This document shows positions 48,671-55,495 of a DNA stretch of 64,000 nucleotides, in pieces. The stretch is from a virus: the IMG/VR virus record IMGVR_UViG_3300044511_000013, positions 1 to 64,000 of that record. One strand, written 5' to 3'. The notes under the pieces are model-generated. The model did no database searches. It worked only from the letters and a program-made list of their open reading frames with translations, and was not told where the DNA came from. The first letter of the stretch is position 1. Every line of letters starts with the position of its first letter. A program made the translations under genes and the position numbers.

Positions 48671-49147
48671 TTAGTCCGTGGCCCGGAAGAACACACCGGA
48701 GTTGGCCGTCACGTCGGAGCCGTCCGGCGTGATCGCAAAGTCGTTGAACGTGAGCGGCGTGATGTTGGCATCGGTGCCCGCCCCCGTGTCGGCGTCGTAA
48801 CAGACCACCAGGTGCGTGCTCGCCCCGCCGCCCGAAGCCACTGCGCTCCAGGTCATGGCCGGAAGGCTCACGTCGTAGCGGTTGTTCGTGTCATCCGGCG
48901 CTGGCAGGTTCGCCAACTCGACATCGGTAAGCGTCTTGCGTGCCCAGTTGTTCGTGTTGCGCTCCACCACGCCCGAAATGGCCAGGAGGGCCGTGAGCGT
49001 GTCGGCGTCCTTCATCGAGTCGTCGGTGGCGGCCCCTTGCGTGATGACCACAACGATCAGTGCGCTCGCACTCGGGTCGTTGTTCTCAACCCGGTTGTAG
49101 TACTCGACAACCCGGCCCTTGGCGATGTTGGCGACAAACGATGCCAC
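48671..49147 (-). CDS. Putative virion protein (158 aa)
   Basis: Alpha/beta to beta composition (GRVVEYYNRVENNDPSASALIVVVI, in parts; THLVVCYDADTGAGTDANI). GTG 49147 follows GAGGAGACC. This is the first gene after the large terminase and the first downstream of the late promoter-like box at 49211-49178, so it probably opens the fibre transcription unit. The pattern resembles small phage tail proteins beginning ASFVANIAKG. Confidence 0.68.
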   Translation of the reverse strand: MASFVANIAKGRVVEYYNRVENNDPSASALIVVVITQGAATDDSMKDADTLTALLAISGVVERNTNNWARKTLTDVELANLPAPDDTNNRYDVSLPAMTWSAVASGGGASTHLVVCYDADTGAGTDANITPLTFNDFAITPDGSDVTANSGVFFRATD

Positions 49148-49177
49148 GGAGGTCTCCTCGGCTTGGTTCTAGGGCCG

Positions 49178-49211
49178 AGGGTAACGGGGCCGCTGGGCCA
49201 GGTGGTGCTCT
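49178..49211 (-). promoter_or_regulatory. Late promoter-like box upstream of the fibre module
   Basis: Starts AGAGCACCACCTGGCCC; TACCCT (49183 to 49178) begins 28 bases after the box start. It lies 4 bases past the large-terminase stop. The first downstream start (GTG 49147) is 30 bases further with a ribosome binding site in between. Confidence 0.5.
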
Positions 49212-49214
49212 TGC

Positions 49215-50669
49215 TCACTGGATGATCCACGGGGAGTCTCTGGTGAACTGGTCGACCATGGGCAGTGCAAAGGGCCTGATCCCGGTGCGTACCCGCCATG
49301 CGAGCGCATCCGCCACCACGCTGTCAGGAGGATGGCCCCGGCCCGACCTTGATCCCGAGCCGTAGCCGCCAAACAGGTCGATCTGCCGGGTGTACAGATG
49401 CTCCTTGTACACGAACTCGATCATCGGGCTGCGCAACTCGTCGGCCTCGATCGCAGCGACGTACTCGGCGAAGATGGCCTCCCGCTCCCGGCCGACCATC
49501 ACAACGTCGTGCACAGGGTGCCGTAGCCGCACCCCGAGGTCCGTGAGCATGTCGCCGACCACGTTGCCGATCCCGGTCGCATCATGGGCGAGCGGTCCTG
49601 GGTAGCGGTCCAGCCGGTCGACCACTTTGCGCACCATGACCGGCCACGGGAGCTTGTTGGTGCGCTCCCATGCGACCCGCTGCCATGGCCGCTGGGTTGT
49701 GTCCCAGGTGCTGATGACGGTCCAGTCCTGTTCCTTGGCCCAGTCGACCCCGGTGGCGTACTTGCGGCCCGCCCTCGGCTGCCTGATGATGAGCTGCTTG
49801 TCGGGCAGGCCCGCCCAGGACCCCTCCTCGGCATCGAACATGCGGGCCAGCGCATCCCCGTCGATCGCCCGGTCGCCGATGCTGGGTTCCTGAAGGTCGT
49901 ACTCCACCCGCCACATGGCCTCGGAAACCTCGGCCCGCTTCAGGTCCATCATCTCCTGGGTGAGCCACCCGTCGATCGGGTTCGAGGTCTCCCGGTAGCA
50001 CCACTCCCGCACCGGCCAGCCCTTCTGCACCGCTCTGCGCAGCATCTCGGCCATCGTGGCGTCCGGGTACTGGTGGGTACTCGACATGCACGTCATCTGA
50101 CGGATGCCCCGCTTCGACATCGGCTGGCCTTGCGCCGCCTCCAGGATCGGCAGGTCCATCTCGTCGATCTCGTCCAGGAGCAACCATTGGGGGTGCGGGC
50201 CACGAACGCTGCGCTGGCTGGCCATGAGCGCCCGGATCGAACCCCGGTTGATGAGCTTGGTCTCCATGACCGTGGGTTCCTGCTTCAGGAGGAACCTCGG
50301 AGCCCGGCTGCTGAACCACGCCTCGGTCATGATGTTGTGCACACTCTGGCTCTGCGCAGCACTGCCGCCGAGCAACGTGATGCCGCACCCGAAGACGGCC
50401 GCCCCCGTGATGCCCAGAAGGGCGAGGGTCTGGCTCTTGCCCCCGAAGCCCCGGCTGGCCTTCCACAAGATGACCGGGTAGCGCATGAAAAAGGCATCGG
50501 CGAACGCCTGGAACGGGGTGCAATGGTCAGGGCAGACCGGGGTCCTCGGGATGTTGACGCCCCAGAGAAGCTGCACCGCTGCGTGCAACTCGTCGTCGTC
50601 CTGCGGCAACGGAATCTGGTAGTGCTGATTCTGCTGCCAGTCGGCCCGGTCAACGGTAGGCGTAGACAT
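49215..50669 (-). CDS. terL: Terminase large subunit
   Basis: 484 residues. DNA-packaging motor: the ATPase domain has a Walker A-like ASRGFGGKSQ (71-80) and Walker B WLLLDEIDEM (162-171); the RNase H-like nuclease domain has GVDWAKEQDW (307-316), then HDATGIGN (362-369) and a late DSVVADALAW (449-458) supplying metal-binding acids. ATG 50669 is chosen because GGGGAA lies 6 bases upstream; this start overlaps the glycine-rich gene by 20 bases. The gene is separated from the small terminase by eight genes, unlike the usual adjacent arrangement. Confidence 0.93.
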   Translation of the reverse strand: MSTPTVDRADWQQNQHYQIPLPQDDDELHAAVQLLWGVNIPRTPVCPDHCTPFQAFADAFFMRYPVILWKASRGFGGKSQTLALLGITGAAVFGCGITLLGGSAAQSQSVHNIMTEAWFSSRAPRFLLKQEPTVMETKLINRGSIRALMASQRSVRGPHPQWLLLDEIDEMDLPILEAAQGQPMSKRGIRQMTCMSSTHQYPDATMAEMLRRAVQKGWPVREWCYRETSNPIDGWLTQEMMDLKRAEVSEAMWRVEYDLQEPSIGDRAIDGDALARMFDAEEGSWAGLPDKQLIIRQPRAGRKYATGVDWAKEQDWTVISTWDTTQRPWQRVAWERTNKLPWPVMVRKVVDRLDRYPGPLAHDATGIGNVVGDMLTDLGVRLRHPVHDVVMVGREREAIFAEYVAAIEADELRSPMIEFVYKEHLYTRQIDLFGGYGSGSRSGRGHPPDSVVADALAWRVRTGIRPFALPMVDQFTRDSPWIIQ

Positions 50670-51816
50670 GCACTTCCCCTCGGCCTCCTGCGCCGCCTGC
50701 GCCACTGTTGGTCCCGTTCGCACTGGCACCCCCGCCGCCACCGCTGCCGCCTCGTGCACCGCCTGCCCCACCGGCATAGCCGCCCCCACCGCCTCCAGCG
50801 CCCCCACAGCCGCCTCCGGTCGTACCTGCGGCCCCAGCGCCTCCTGCGCCGCCACTCCCGCCTGCGGGGCCGGTAAGAGCCGTTCCTGCGCCCCCAGCGC
50901 CCCCGTCGAGGTTCGTATCGCCCGTGGTGATGCTGCCCCCAGCGCCTCCGGCCGCCCCAGTGGTCCAGGAAAGCGCATTGCGGCCCACAATGCCGCCCAA
51001 TGCGGTCGCCCCCGAAGGGCTCGCCCCAGGAATCACGTTCGGCCAGGCTGTGATGTCGCTCCCGGCCCCACCAAGGCCCCCGCCTGCGGCTTGGCCGCCT
51101 TTGCCCCCGAGACCGCCCGCCACGCTCAAGTGGGTGCCGAAACTCGTGGTGCCGCCGTTGCCCCCGTCGCTGCCGTTCGTGTCATTGGACGTGACCGCTG
51201 CGCCTGCGGTCCCGCCTGCGCCGATCGTGATGGCCACCGTGGTCCCTAAGGACCCTGCCGGTATCCGTATCCAGCCGCCTCCACCGGCCCCACCAGAACC
51301 TCCGCCTCTGCGATCGGTCCCCGCAGCGCCACGCCTGCCAGATGCGCCCCCTCCCGCAGCGCCCCATACGAACACGTCCACGTACCTCGTGCTGGGGTGC
51401 TTGATCCAGGTACCCGTCGCCGTGAACTGCTGAAGGTCCGCCTGGTCCTGCGCCACGATGGTCCAGGTCGTAGCCCCGTCAGTGCGCAGCCGCAGATAGG
51501 ACCTCGGGTTCAGGAGCGGAAACGCAGTCGTGTTGCTGAAGCCCCCGATCTGGTCCCCGGCATAGGGGTCGTCAGGATCGCCGGTAAGCCCTTCTGCAAC
51601 GACCTGCACATAGGTCCCGGCCACGGCATTGCAGGCCCCGTACTCGTCCACGAGCATCATCTCGAAGCCCTCGGGCAACATGCCCGCCCGAGGCAGCTTC
51701 CACGTGCGCACGGCCGTCAGGCTGGCCGCAGTGCGCACCACGCAAAAGTTGTCGCCGTAAGGCGCTTCTGGCGCTACGTGCCGGTCGTAGTCCCCAACGG
51801 ACAGTGTGGCGCTCAT
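50650..51816 (-). CDS. Glycine-rich fibre protein D (paralogue of protein A)
   Basis: 388 residues; ATG 51816 overlaps the upstream stop (ATGA). The head domain (VRTWKLPRAGMLPEGFEMML, PRSYLRLRTDGATTWTIVAQ) and the junction HPSTRYVDVFVWGAAGGGASG, in parts, match protein A at 43629 closely, followed by a Gly-rich body and the end GRGEVHVYAYR. Lies between small and large terminase genes, an odd place for a fibre gene, and so is probably a duplicated and translocated copy. Confidence 0.78.
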   Translation of the reverse strand: MSATLSVGDYDRHVAPEAPYGDNFCVVRTAASLTAVRTWKLPRAGMLPEGFEMMLVDEYGACNAVAGTYVQVVAEGLTGDPDDPYAGDQIGGFSNTTAFPLLNPRSYLRLRTDGATTWTIVAQDQADLQQFTATGTWIKHPSTRYVDVFVWGAAGGGASGRRGAAGTDRRGGGSGGAGGGGWIRIPAGSLGTTVAITIGAGGTAGAAVTSNDTNGSDGGNGGTTSFGTHLSVAGGLGGKGGQAAGGGLGGAGSDITAWPNVIPGASPSGATALGGIVGRNALSWTTGAAGGAGGSITTGDTNLDGGAGGAGTALTGPAGGSGGAGGAGAAGTTGGGCGGAGGGGGGYAGGAGGARGGSGGGGGASANGTNSGAGGAGGRGEVHVYAYR

Positions 51817-52028
51817 CCCCGGAACTTGACCCCGAACTGTTCCCACGCCACCAACACGAGCGCCTCGTTGCGCTCGAAGCCCGCCGCCACCAGTGCGTTG
51901 AACTGCAACCGCAGCCACTCGGCCCGCATCGTGTAGGTCTCCACCGGCATATCGTCGAGGAGCCGCTTGATGGCCTCCGCCTCCGGCTTGCTGATGGGCT
52001 CGAAATCGTCCATGTCGTCGTCCGTCAC
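51813..52028 (-). CDS. Small acidic protein (71 aa)
   Basis: GTG 52028 overlaps the upstream stop (GTGA) and follows GGAGGGGGACCA; an internal ATG (MDDFEPIS) is an alternative. Helical, with RAEWLRLQFNALVAAGFERNEALVLV, in parts, and a C-terminal WEQFGVKFRG. This helical pattern (AGFxxxEALxLV) is common in small phage proteins next to structural genes. Function unknown. Confidence 0.65.
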   Translation of the reverse strand: MTDDDMDDFEPISKPEAEAIKRLLDDMPVETYTMRAEWLRLQFNALVAAGFERNEALVLVAWEQFGVKFRG

Positions 52029-52177
52029 TGGTCCCCCTCCGTCATCTCCCGTAGGTCCCGCATACGGCGCTCCCATTGGCCGATCGAGTCCCCAGGAAGG
52101 CCCCGATGGCGAGCCCGGCCTATGGCCAGGATGAAAAAGGCCGCCCGTGCCGCCACAAGCGCTGCGAGCACGATCAT
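52025..52177 (-). CDS. Single-span membrane protein (50 aa)
   Basis: ATG 52177 overlaps the upstream stop (ATGA). Residues 1-19 (MIVLAALVAARAAFFILAI) form a membrane segment; the rest is a basic then acidic cytoplasmic tail (GRARHRGLPGDSIGQWERRM, in parts). Both junctions are 4-base overlaps. Role unknown. Confidence 0.62.
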   Translation of the reverse strand: MIVLAALVAARAAFFILAIGRARHRGLPGDSIGQWERRMRDLREMTEGDQ

Positions 52178-52464
52178 GCATACCCTGCCTGTGCCTGCTG
52201 TTGCTGCTGCCTGAGCACTGCCAGCCGCTGCTGCGAGTAGCGCCTCGACTTCTCGTCGGCCGCCTGCGCTGCGTGCAGCTCCCATTCGATGGTCTCGCAC
52301 GTCTCGACATGGCGCACCCGCTCACGGCGATGTAGCCAAGCCCCGCAGTAGGGGCACGAGCCTCGCACCGGCACCACCAATTGGTCCATCCCGGCCATCG
52401 AAGCAGATTGGCCCGGTGCGGGGTGGCTCCTGCCTGCGAGCGGGAAGCAATCGGGTCCCCGCAC
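52174..52464 (-). CDS. Small zinc-finger-like protein
   Basis: 96 residues from GTG 52464, with GAAGGG 7 bases upstream; ATG starts at residues 23 and 26 are alternatives. SCPYCGAWLHRRERVRHVETC is a C-x2-C ... H-x3-C pattern like C2HC zinc fingers (positions about 36-56). The C-terminus is a helix rich in Arg and Gln ending RQQQQQAQAGYA. Possibly nucleic-acid binding. Confidence 0.62.
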   Translation of the reverse strand: MRGPDCFPLAGRSHPAPGQSASMAGMDQLVVPVRGSCPYCGAWLHRRERVRHVETCETIEWELHAAQAADEKSRRYSQQRLAVLRQQQQQAQAGYA

Positions 52465-52475
52465 CGGACGCCCTT

Positions 52476-52718
52476 CTATGCACGAGCCAGGTTCGACCTG
52501 CGTACATCGACGATCTCCGCCTGGCTCATCACGATGTCCCGGATGAGCTGTGCGCCCGCCTCCTTGGATTCGACCTCCATGACCTTGCGCTCATTGCCCC
52601 CCGTCCTGAGCAAGACCCATAGCTCGCCCTCCGTCCTCATGCCGACCTCCAGCAACGTGACCATGCCGAGGTTGGCCGCAGTGCCGTCGTAACAGATCAA
52701 CCACTTCCACGGACGCAT
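52476..52718 (-). CDS. Small hypothetical protein (80 aa)
   Basis: ATG 52718 lies behind GGAAGGGAGCGAC. Strand-strand-helix layout: PWKWLICYDGTAANLGMVTLL, in parts, GELWVLLRTGGNERKVMEV, then AGAQLIRDIVMSQAEIV. No recognised motif. Confidence 0.62.
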   Translation of the reverse strand: MRPWKWLICYDGTAANLGMVTLLEVGMRTEGELWVLLRTGGNERKVMEVESKEAGAQLIRDIVMSQAEIVDVRRSNLARA

Positions 52719-52731
52719 GTCGCTCCCTTCC

Positions 52732-53112
52732 TCACGGGCCTTGGTGACCGTTGCCCCGGATGAAGTCGAACACGTTGGGCACGGTGGGCTGCCGGACCCC
52801 TTGCAGAAGCTTGCTCTGGCGCACCTGGGGGATGACATCGAGCAACATACGGGCCACAAGGGTCTCGTATTCGACCTCCCATCGCTCCCGCAGTGTCATC
52901 CCGACCTCGTACTCGACATCGAGGGGTGCATCGAGCACGTTCACGAGCGCCTCGATCCTGAGGTTCACGATGCTTGCCCCGTCGATCTGAGCCCCACTCG
53001 CTTGGAGCACGGTGGCGTAGTGGCCGTTGTGGGCAATCAGGGCGGCATGGCGCTCCCGCCTGTCAGGTATGCCCACGATGGCGTCGATGTCGGGCTGGTA
53101 CTGGTCGGCCAT
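52732..53112 (-). CDS. Hypothetical helical protein (126 aa)
   Basis: ATG 53112 follows AGGAGGGGAC. Helix-rich, with ERHAALIAHNGHYATVLQ, VNLRIEALVNVLDAPLD, and TLRERWEVEYETLVARMLLDV, in parts. Position just after the small terminase group hints at a packaging or head-assembly accessory, but no family is recognised. Confidence 0.62.
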   Translation of the reverse strand: MADQYQPDIDAIVGIPDRRERHAALIAHNGHYATVLQASGAQIDGASIVNLRIEALVNVLDAPLDVEYEVGMTLRERWEVEYETLVARMLLDVIPQVRQSKLLQGVRQPTVPNVFDFIRGNGHQGP

Positions 53113-53120
53113 GTCCCCTC

Positions 53121-53429
53121 CTACAACTCCACGAACTCGGTGACGCTTGTCCCGCACTCCCGGCACGTTGTGAGCACGTCCATTCTGGCGACCCCTTCGC
53201 CCGCCACGAGCCCATGGCCCCCGGTGCTGATCCCTCTCGCTGCAAGACCTCGGTCGTACTGCCCGTTGGGGCACCCGTACGCATGGCCTGCGTGCAACCC
53301 GAACCTGCGCAGCTTCACGTTCTCGGTCCAGCCCAGTAGGTCGGCCTCGGTGTAGGTCAGGTTGACCAGGTGCAGGTCCCCCGTGAGCTTCAACGGCACC
53401 TTGCGCCTCGTGGTCCCTGGTATGCCCAT
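53121..53429 (-). CDS. Hypothetical protein with CxxC motif (102 aa)
   Basis: ATG 53429 overlaps the terminase small subunit stop by one base; GTG 53432 is an equal alternative with a 4-base overlap. Strand-rich, with NLTYTEADLLGWTENVKLRR, in parts, GHAYGCPNGQYD and a C-terminal TTCRECGTSVTEF. The three cysteines may hold zinc. Function unknown. Confidence 0.62.
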   Translation of the reverse strand: MGIPGTTRRKVPLKLTGDLHLVNLTYTEADLLGWTENVKLRRFGLHAGHAYGCPNGQYDRGLAARGISTGGHGLVAGEGVARMDVLTTCRECGTSVTEFVEL

Positions 53430-54052
53430 CACACGCTCCCGTTCTTGTGGCCGTTCTGGTGTCCGTTCCTGTGGCCGTTGGTCGGTGGAGGTGGCATCTC
53501 GATGGTCCCGCTGCCTACCTCGATGACATCCCGGCTGCGGTCCTGGCGCTCCACCAGTGCCTTGACCTGTTCGACAAAGCTGGCCTCATCGTCCCCGCCG
53601 ATCACAAGGGTCCCAGTGACTGCCTCGTCTGCGAGCTTGGTGACGTGCTCTGCGATCGCACCCGCCAGGAGGTTCTCCTGGCGCTGCATGATGTTGAGGA
53701 AGCGGTCCATGAAGGGCAACGCATCGTTGGCGAGCATCATGAGGGGGTTCCCGTCCCGGTCGGTGATCGGGTTCCCTTGGGAGTCGGTGAGTGCCTCCCG
53801 GCGTGTCGCTCTGGTCCAGAGGAGCGCCTGAAAGGTCGAGTACTGCTGCATGTGGATGGCGAGGACCATCTTGGCCGAGTCCCCGTGCAGTGCCGTCAAC
53901 GCCTCGTAGACCGAAGTCTGTGCTGATCCCTCACTGGCGTACCCGAGCATCTCGGCGATCTGCCGGTACGTGAGTCCCGCCTTGCGTAGCTCCACGGCCT
54001 CACGTTGCCGTTGGCGATGGTTGATCGTGGCGGTCGTACTGCGCTTGGCCAT
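53429..54052 (-). CDS. terS: Terminase small subunit-like protein with helix-turn-helix
   Basis: 207 residues. Residues 12-55 (NHRQRQREAVELRKAGLTYR, then QIAEMLGYASEGSAQTSVYE) form a helix-turn-helix like those by which small terminases bind packaging sites. The central helices (MQRQENLLAGAIAEHVTKLA) fit oligomerisation, and the C-terminus has a His/Asn/Gly tail (NGHRNGHQNGHKNG). ATG 54052 has GGAGG 8 bases upstream. It heads the structural gene block behind a long leader with hairpin. Assignment relies on HTH plus position; a plain regulator cannot be excluded. Confidence 0.7.
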   Translation of the reverse strand: MAKRSTTATINHRQRQREAVELRKAGLTYRQIAEMLGYASEGSAQTSVYEALTALHGDSAKMVLAIHMQQYSTFQALLWTRATRREALTDSQGNPITDRDGNPLMMLANDALPFMDRFLNIMQRQENLLAGAIAEHVTKLADEAVTGTLVIGGDDEASFVEQVKALVERQDRSRDVIEVGSGTIEMPPPPTNGHRNGHQNGHKNGSV

Positions 54053-54176
54053 TTCCCGGCCTCCTAGTGGTCCCGGCTTCGCAGCCATGTCCCACCCGAG
54101 CGTAGCCTTGGCCGGTTGGTCGAGCGGGGTCTCTAGGCCGGGAGTCCCCGCTCCCAACACATTGGTTGGCCAATAT

Positions 54177-54227
54177 GAAACGCCCCCCGCACCAGCGGAT
54201 GGGGTCGCTGATCACGAGGGGCGTTTC
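54177..54227. terminator. Large hairpin before the terminase operon
   Basis: GAAACGCCCC (54177-54186) pairs perfectly with GGGGCGTTTC (54218-54227). The 31-base loop contains a smaller CAGCG/CGCTG stem. It follows the stop of the gene at 54267 and precedes the small terminase, so on the minus strand it can separate the two units. The rest of 54053-54266 has no gene; a TGGCCAATA string is at 54167-54175. Confidence 0.6.
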
Positions 54228-54266
54228 TTGCTCTCTTGGAGATGAGCACCGGAAGGGTAAGGGCCT

Positions 54267-54455
54267 CTACTCCGCCACGTCCGGTGTGCTGATACTAGGA
54301 CTATTGGTACTGGTTGGCAAGTCGGGAGGTTGGTTGGCCTGTTGGGCCCGCTCCCACTCGTGGAGTGCACCACGTAGGGCCAGTGTCTCCCGCTGATAGT
54401 CCCGCCGTGCTGCCATCGCCCGGTCCCATGCCTCGATCACGTAGTCGGGGATCAC
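54267..54455 (-). CDS. Small helical hypothetical protein (62 aa)
   Basis: GTG 54455 overlaps the stop of the 27-residue membrane peptide (GTGA). One long charged helix (YVIEAWDRAMAARRDYQRET) and a Pro/Ser-rich tail (PPDLPTSTNSPSISTPDVAE). Last gene before the hairpin. Function unknown. Confidence 0.55.
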   Translation of the reverse strand: MIPDYVIEAWDRAMAARRDYQRETLALRGALHEWERAQQANQPPDLPTSTNSPSISTPDVAE

Positions 54456-54535
54456 AATGTCACCCCCGCCACGTACCACAACGCCAGGAACACGATGGCA
54501 CCCGCCAGCCACTGGATGATCCGCTTACCACGCAT
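54452..54535 (-). CDS. 27-residue membrane peptide
   Basis: ATG 54535 to TGA 54452. MRGKRIIQWL gives a basic start, then AGAIVFLALWYVAGVTL is one membrane span. AGGTAGGTG lies 8 bases before the ATG. It overlaps the secreted-protein gene by 11 bases and the next gene by 4. Gene reality rests on spacing and composition. Confidence 0.55.
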   Translation of the reverse strand: MRGKRIIQWLAGAIVFLALWYVAGVTL

Positions 54536-55034
54536 CGTGGGCACCTACCTGTGTGTTGTCAAAGTGGACGGCCATCCCGACCTTGGTGAACACCTGTTGA
54601 GTGCACCCGATCCGGGCAAGACATCTACCAAAGATGCCATAGGCCAGGTACCTGTACCCGCCGTAGGGACGCTGCCAGTGGTAGTAGCCCCGCACGGTTG
54701 GTTGGTGTCTCCCGTCGAAGGTCCAGCCGAGTGCTGCACCGATGGCGGTGACATCCGGCCGTTCACTGGTCGACTGGTGGTACACCCGTGATCCCGTGCA
54801 CCAGTGCATGGTGACGCTGTGGGACCACATCGTGCCCAGTAGTGCCCGGCCCTTGACTCGCTGTGTCCACACCCAACACGGCGTACCTGTGGCTGTGGTT
54901 GCTTGCATGACTGGACGTGTGCTGATGACCTCGATGGCCACGAGTGCCCCGCCGTCGTCGGCCGCATGGGCCTGCGTAGGCACTGCGTTGAAGCCCCCGA
55001 GCGCCAGTAGCGCCACGAGGATGACTCTGCGCAT
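54525..55034 (-). CDS. Secreted Trp/Tyr-rich hypothetical protein
   Basis: 169 residues. Signal peptide MRRVILVALLALGGFNAVPT with an AHAA cleavage site near residue 24. The mature part has four cysteines (CWVWTQ, MHWCTG, FGRCLARIGCTQQ) likely forming disulfides, and aromatic-rich strands (YYHWQRPYGGYRYLAYG). Small secreted proteins of this look occur in actinobacteria and their phages; a role in superinfection or host-surface modification is possible. Ribosome binding site GGAAGGAGAG upstream. Confidence 0.72.
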   Translation of the reverse strand: MRRVILVALLALGGFNAVPTQAHAADDGGALVAIEVISTRPVMQATTATGTPCWVWTQRVKGRALLGTMWSHSVTMHWCTGSRVYHQSTSERPDVTAIGAALGWTFDGRHQPTVRGYYHWQRPYGGYRYLAYGIFGRCLARIGCTQQVFTKVGMAVHFDNTQVGAHDAW

Positions 55035-55100
55035 CCTGCTCTCCTTCCTGTCCTGTTGCCACCTACATCGGCAGCTTGGACAGAAACTTGAGCTGATTCG

Positions 55101-55469
55101 CTACTTCTTCTTGGCCTTCTGTGCCCCGACCTTGGCGGCCTTGGCTGCCTGCTGCGCCGCTGCCTTGGCTGCGATCCCGGCGTTGGCCAGTGCGGTCTTC
55201 TTGGTGGCCTTGAACGCCTTGGCGGGCTTGGCGATGTTGGTGATCGCTCCCGCTGGCTTCGGTCCCCCGGTCGACTTGAGCGCCACCCCGGCCTTCTTGG
55301 CCGGTGCTGCCGTGCTGCCTGTCTTGTTACGTGCCGGTGCGTACTTGCCCGGCTGTGCGTTCCTCGGGTTCCTCGACGCTGGCCTCGGTGGCGTGAAGGG
55401 CGGCTTCTTGTTGCCGCCCGCCCCCATCGCAGCGGAGATGGCCCGTCGTTTCTGTCCAGCAGGCTTCAT
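55101..55469 (-). CDS. Histone H1-like basic protein
   Basis: 122 residues, extremely Lys/Ala/Pro-rich with no acidic residues visible in the sequence. It has an N-terminal KPAGQKRRAISAAMGAGGNKK, in parts, and a C-terminal AKAAAQQAAKAAKVGAQKAKKK, in parts, resembling the tails of bacterial H1-like proteins. Expected to bind DNA non-specifically, perhaps condensing phage DNA or competing with host nucleoid proteins. GGGAG lies 9 bases before ATG 55469. Confidence 0.7.
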   Translation of the reverse strand: MKPAGQKRRAISAAMGAGGNKKPPFTPPRPASRNPRNAQPGKYAPARNKTGSTAAPAKKAGVALKSTGGPKPAGAITNIAKPAKAFKATKKTALANAGIAAKAAAQQAAKAAKVGAQKAKKK

Positions 55470-55495
55470 GGCACCAGTCTCCCACCTCGATGGGG

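Noticed and set aside
54177-54227. Hairpin before the terminase considered as a tRNA or riboswitch
   Set aside because: Only one long stem with a small internal stem, no cloverleaf and no CCA-type end; a terminator or leader structure is simpler.
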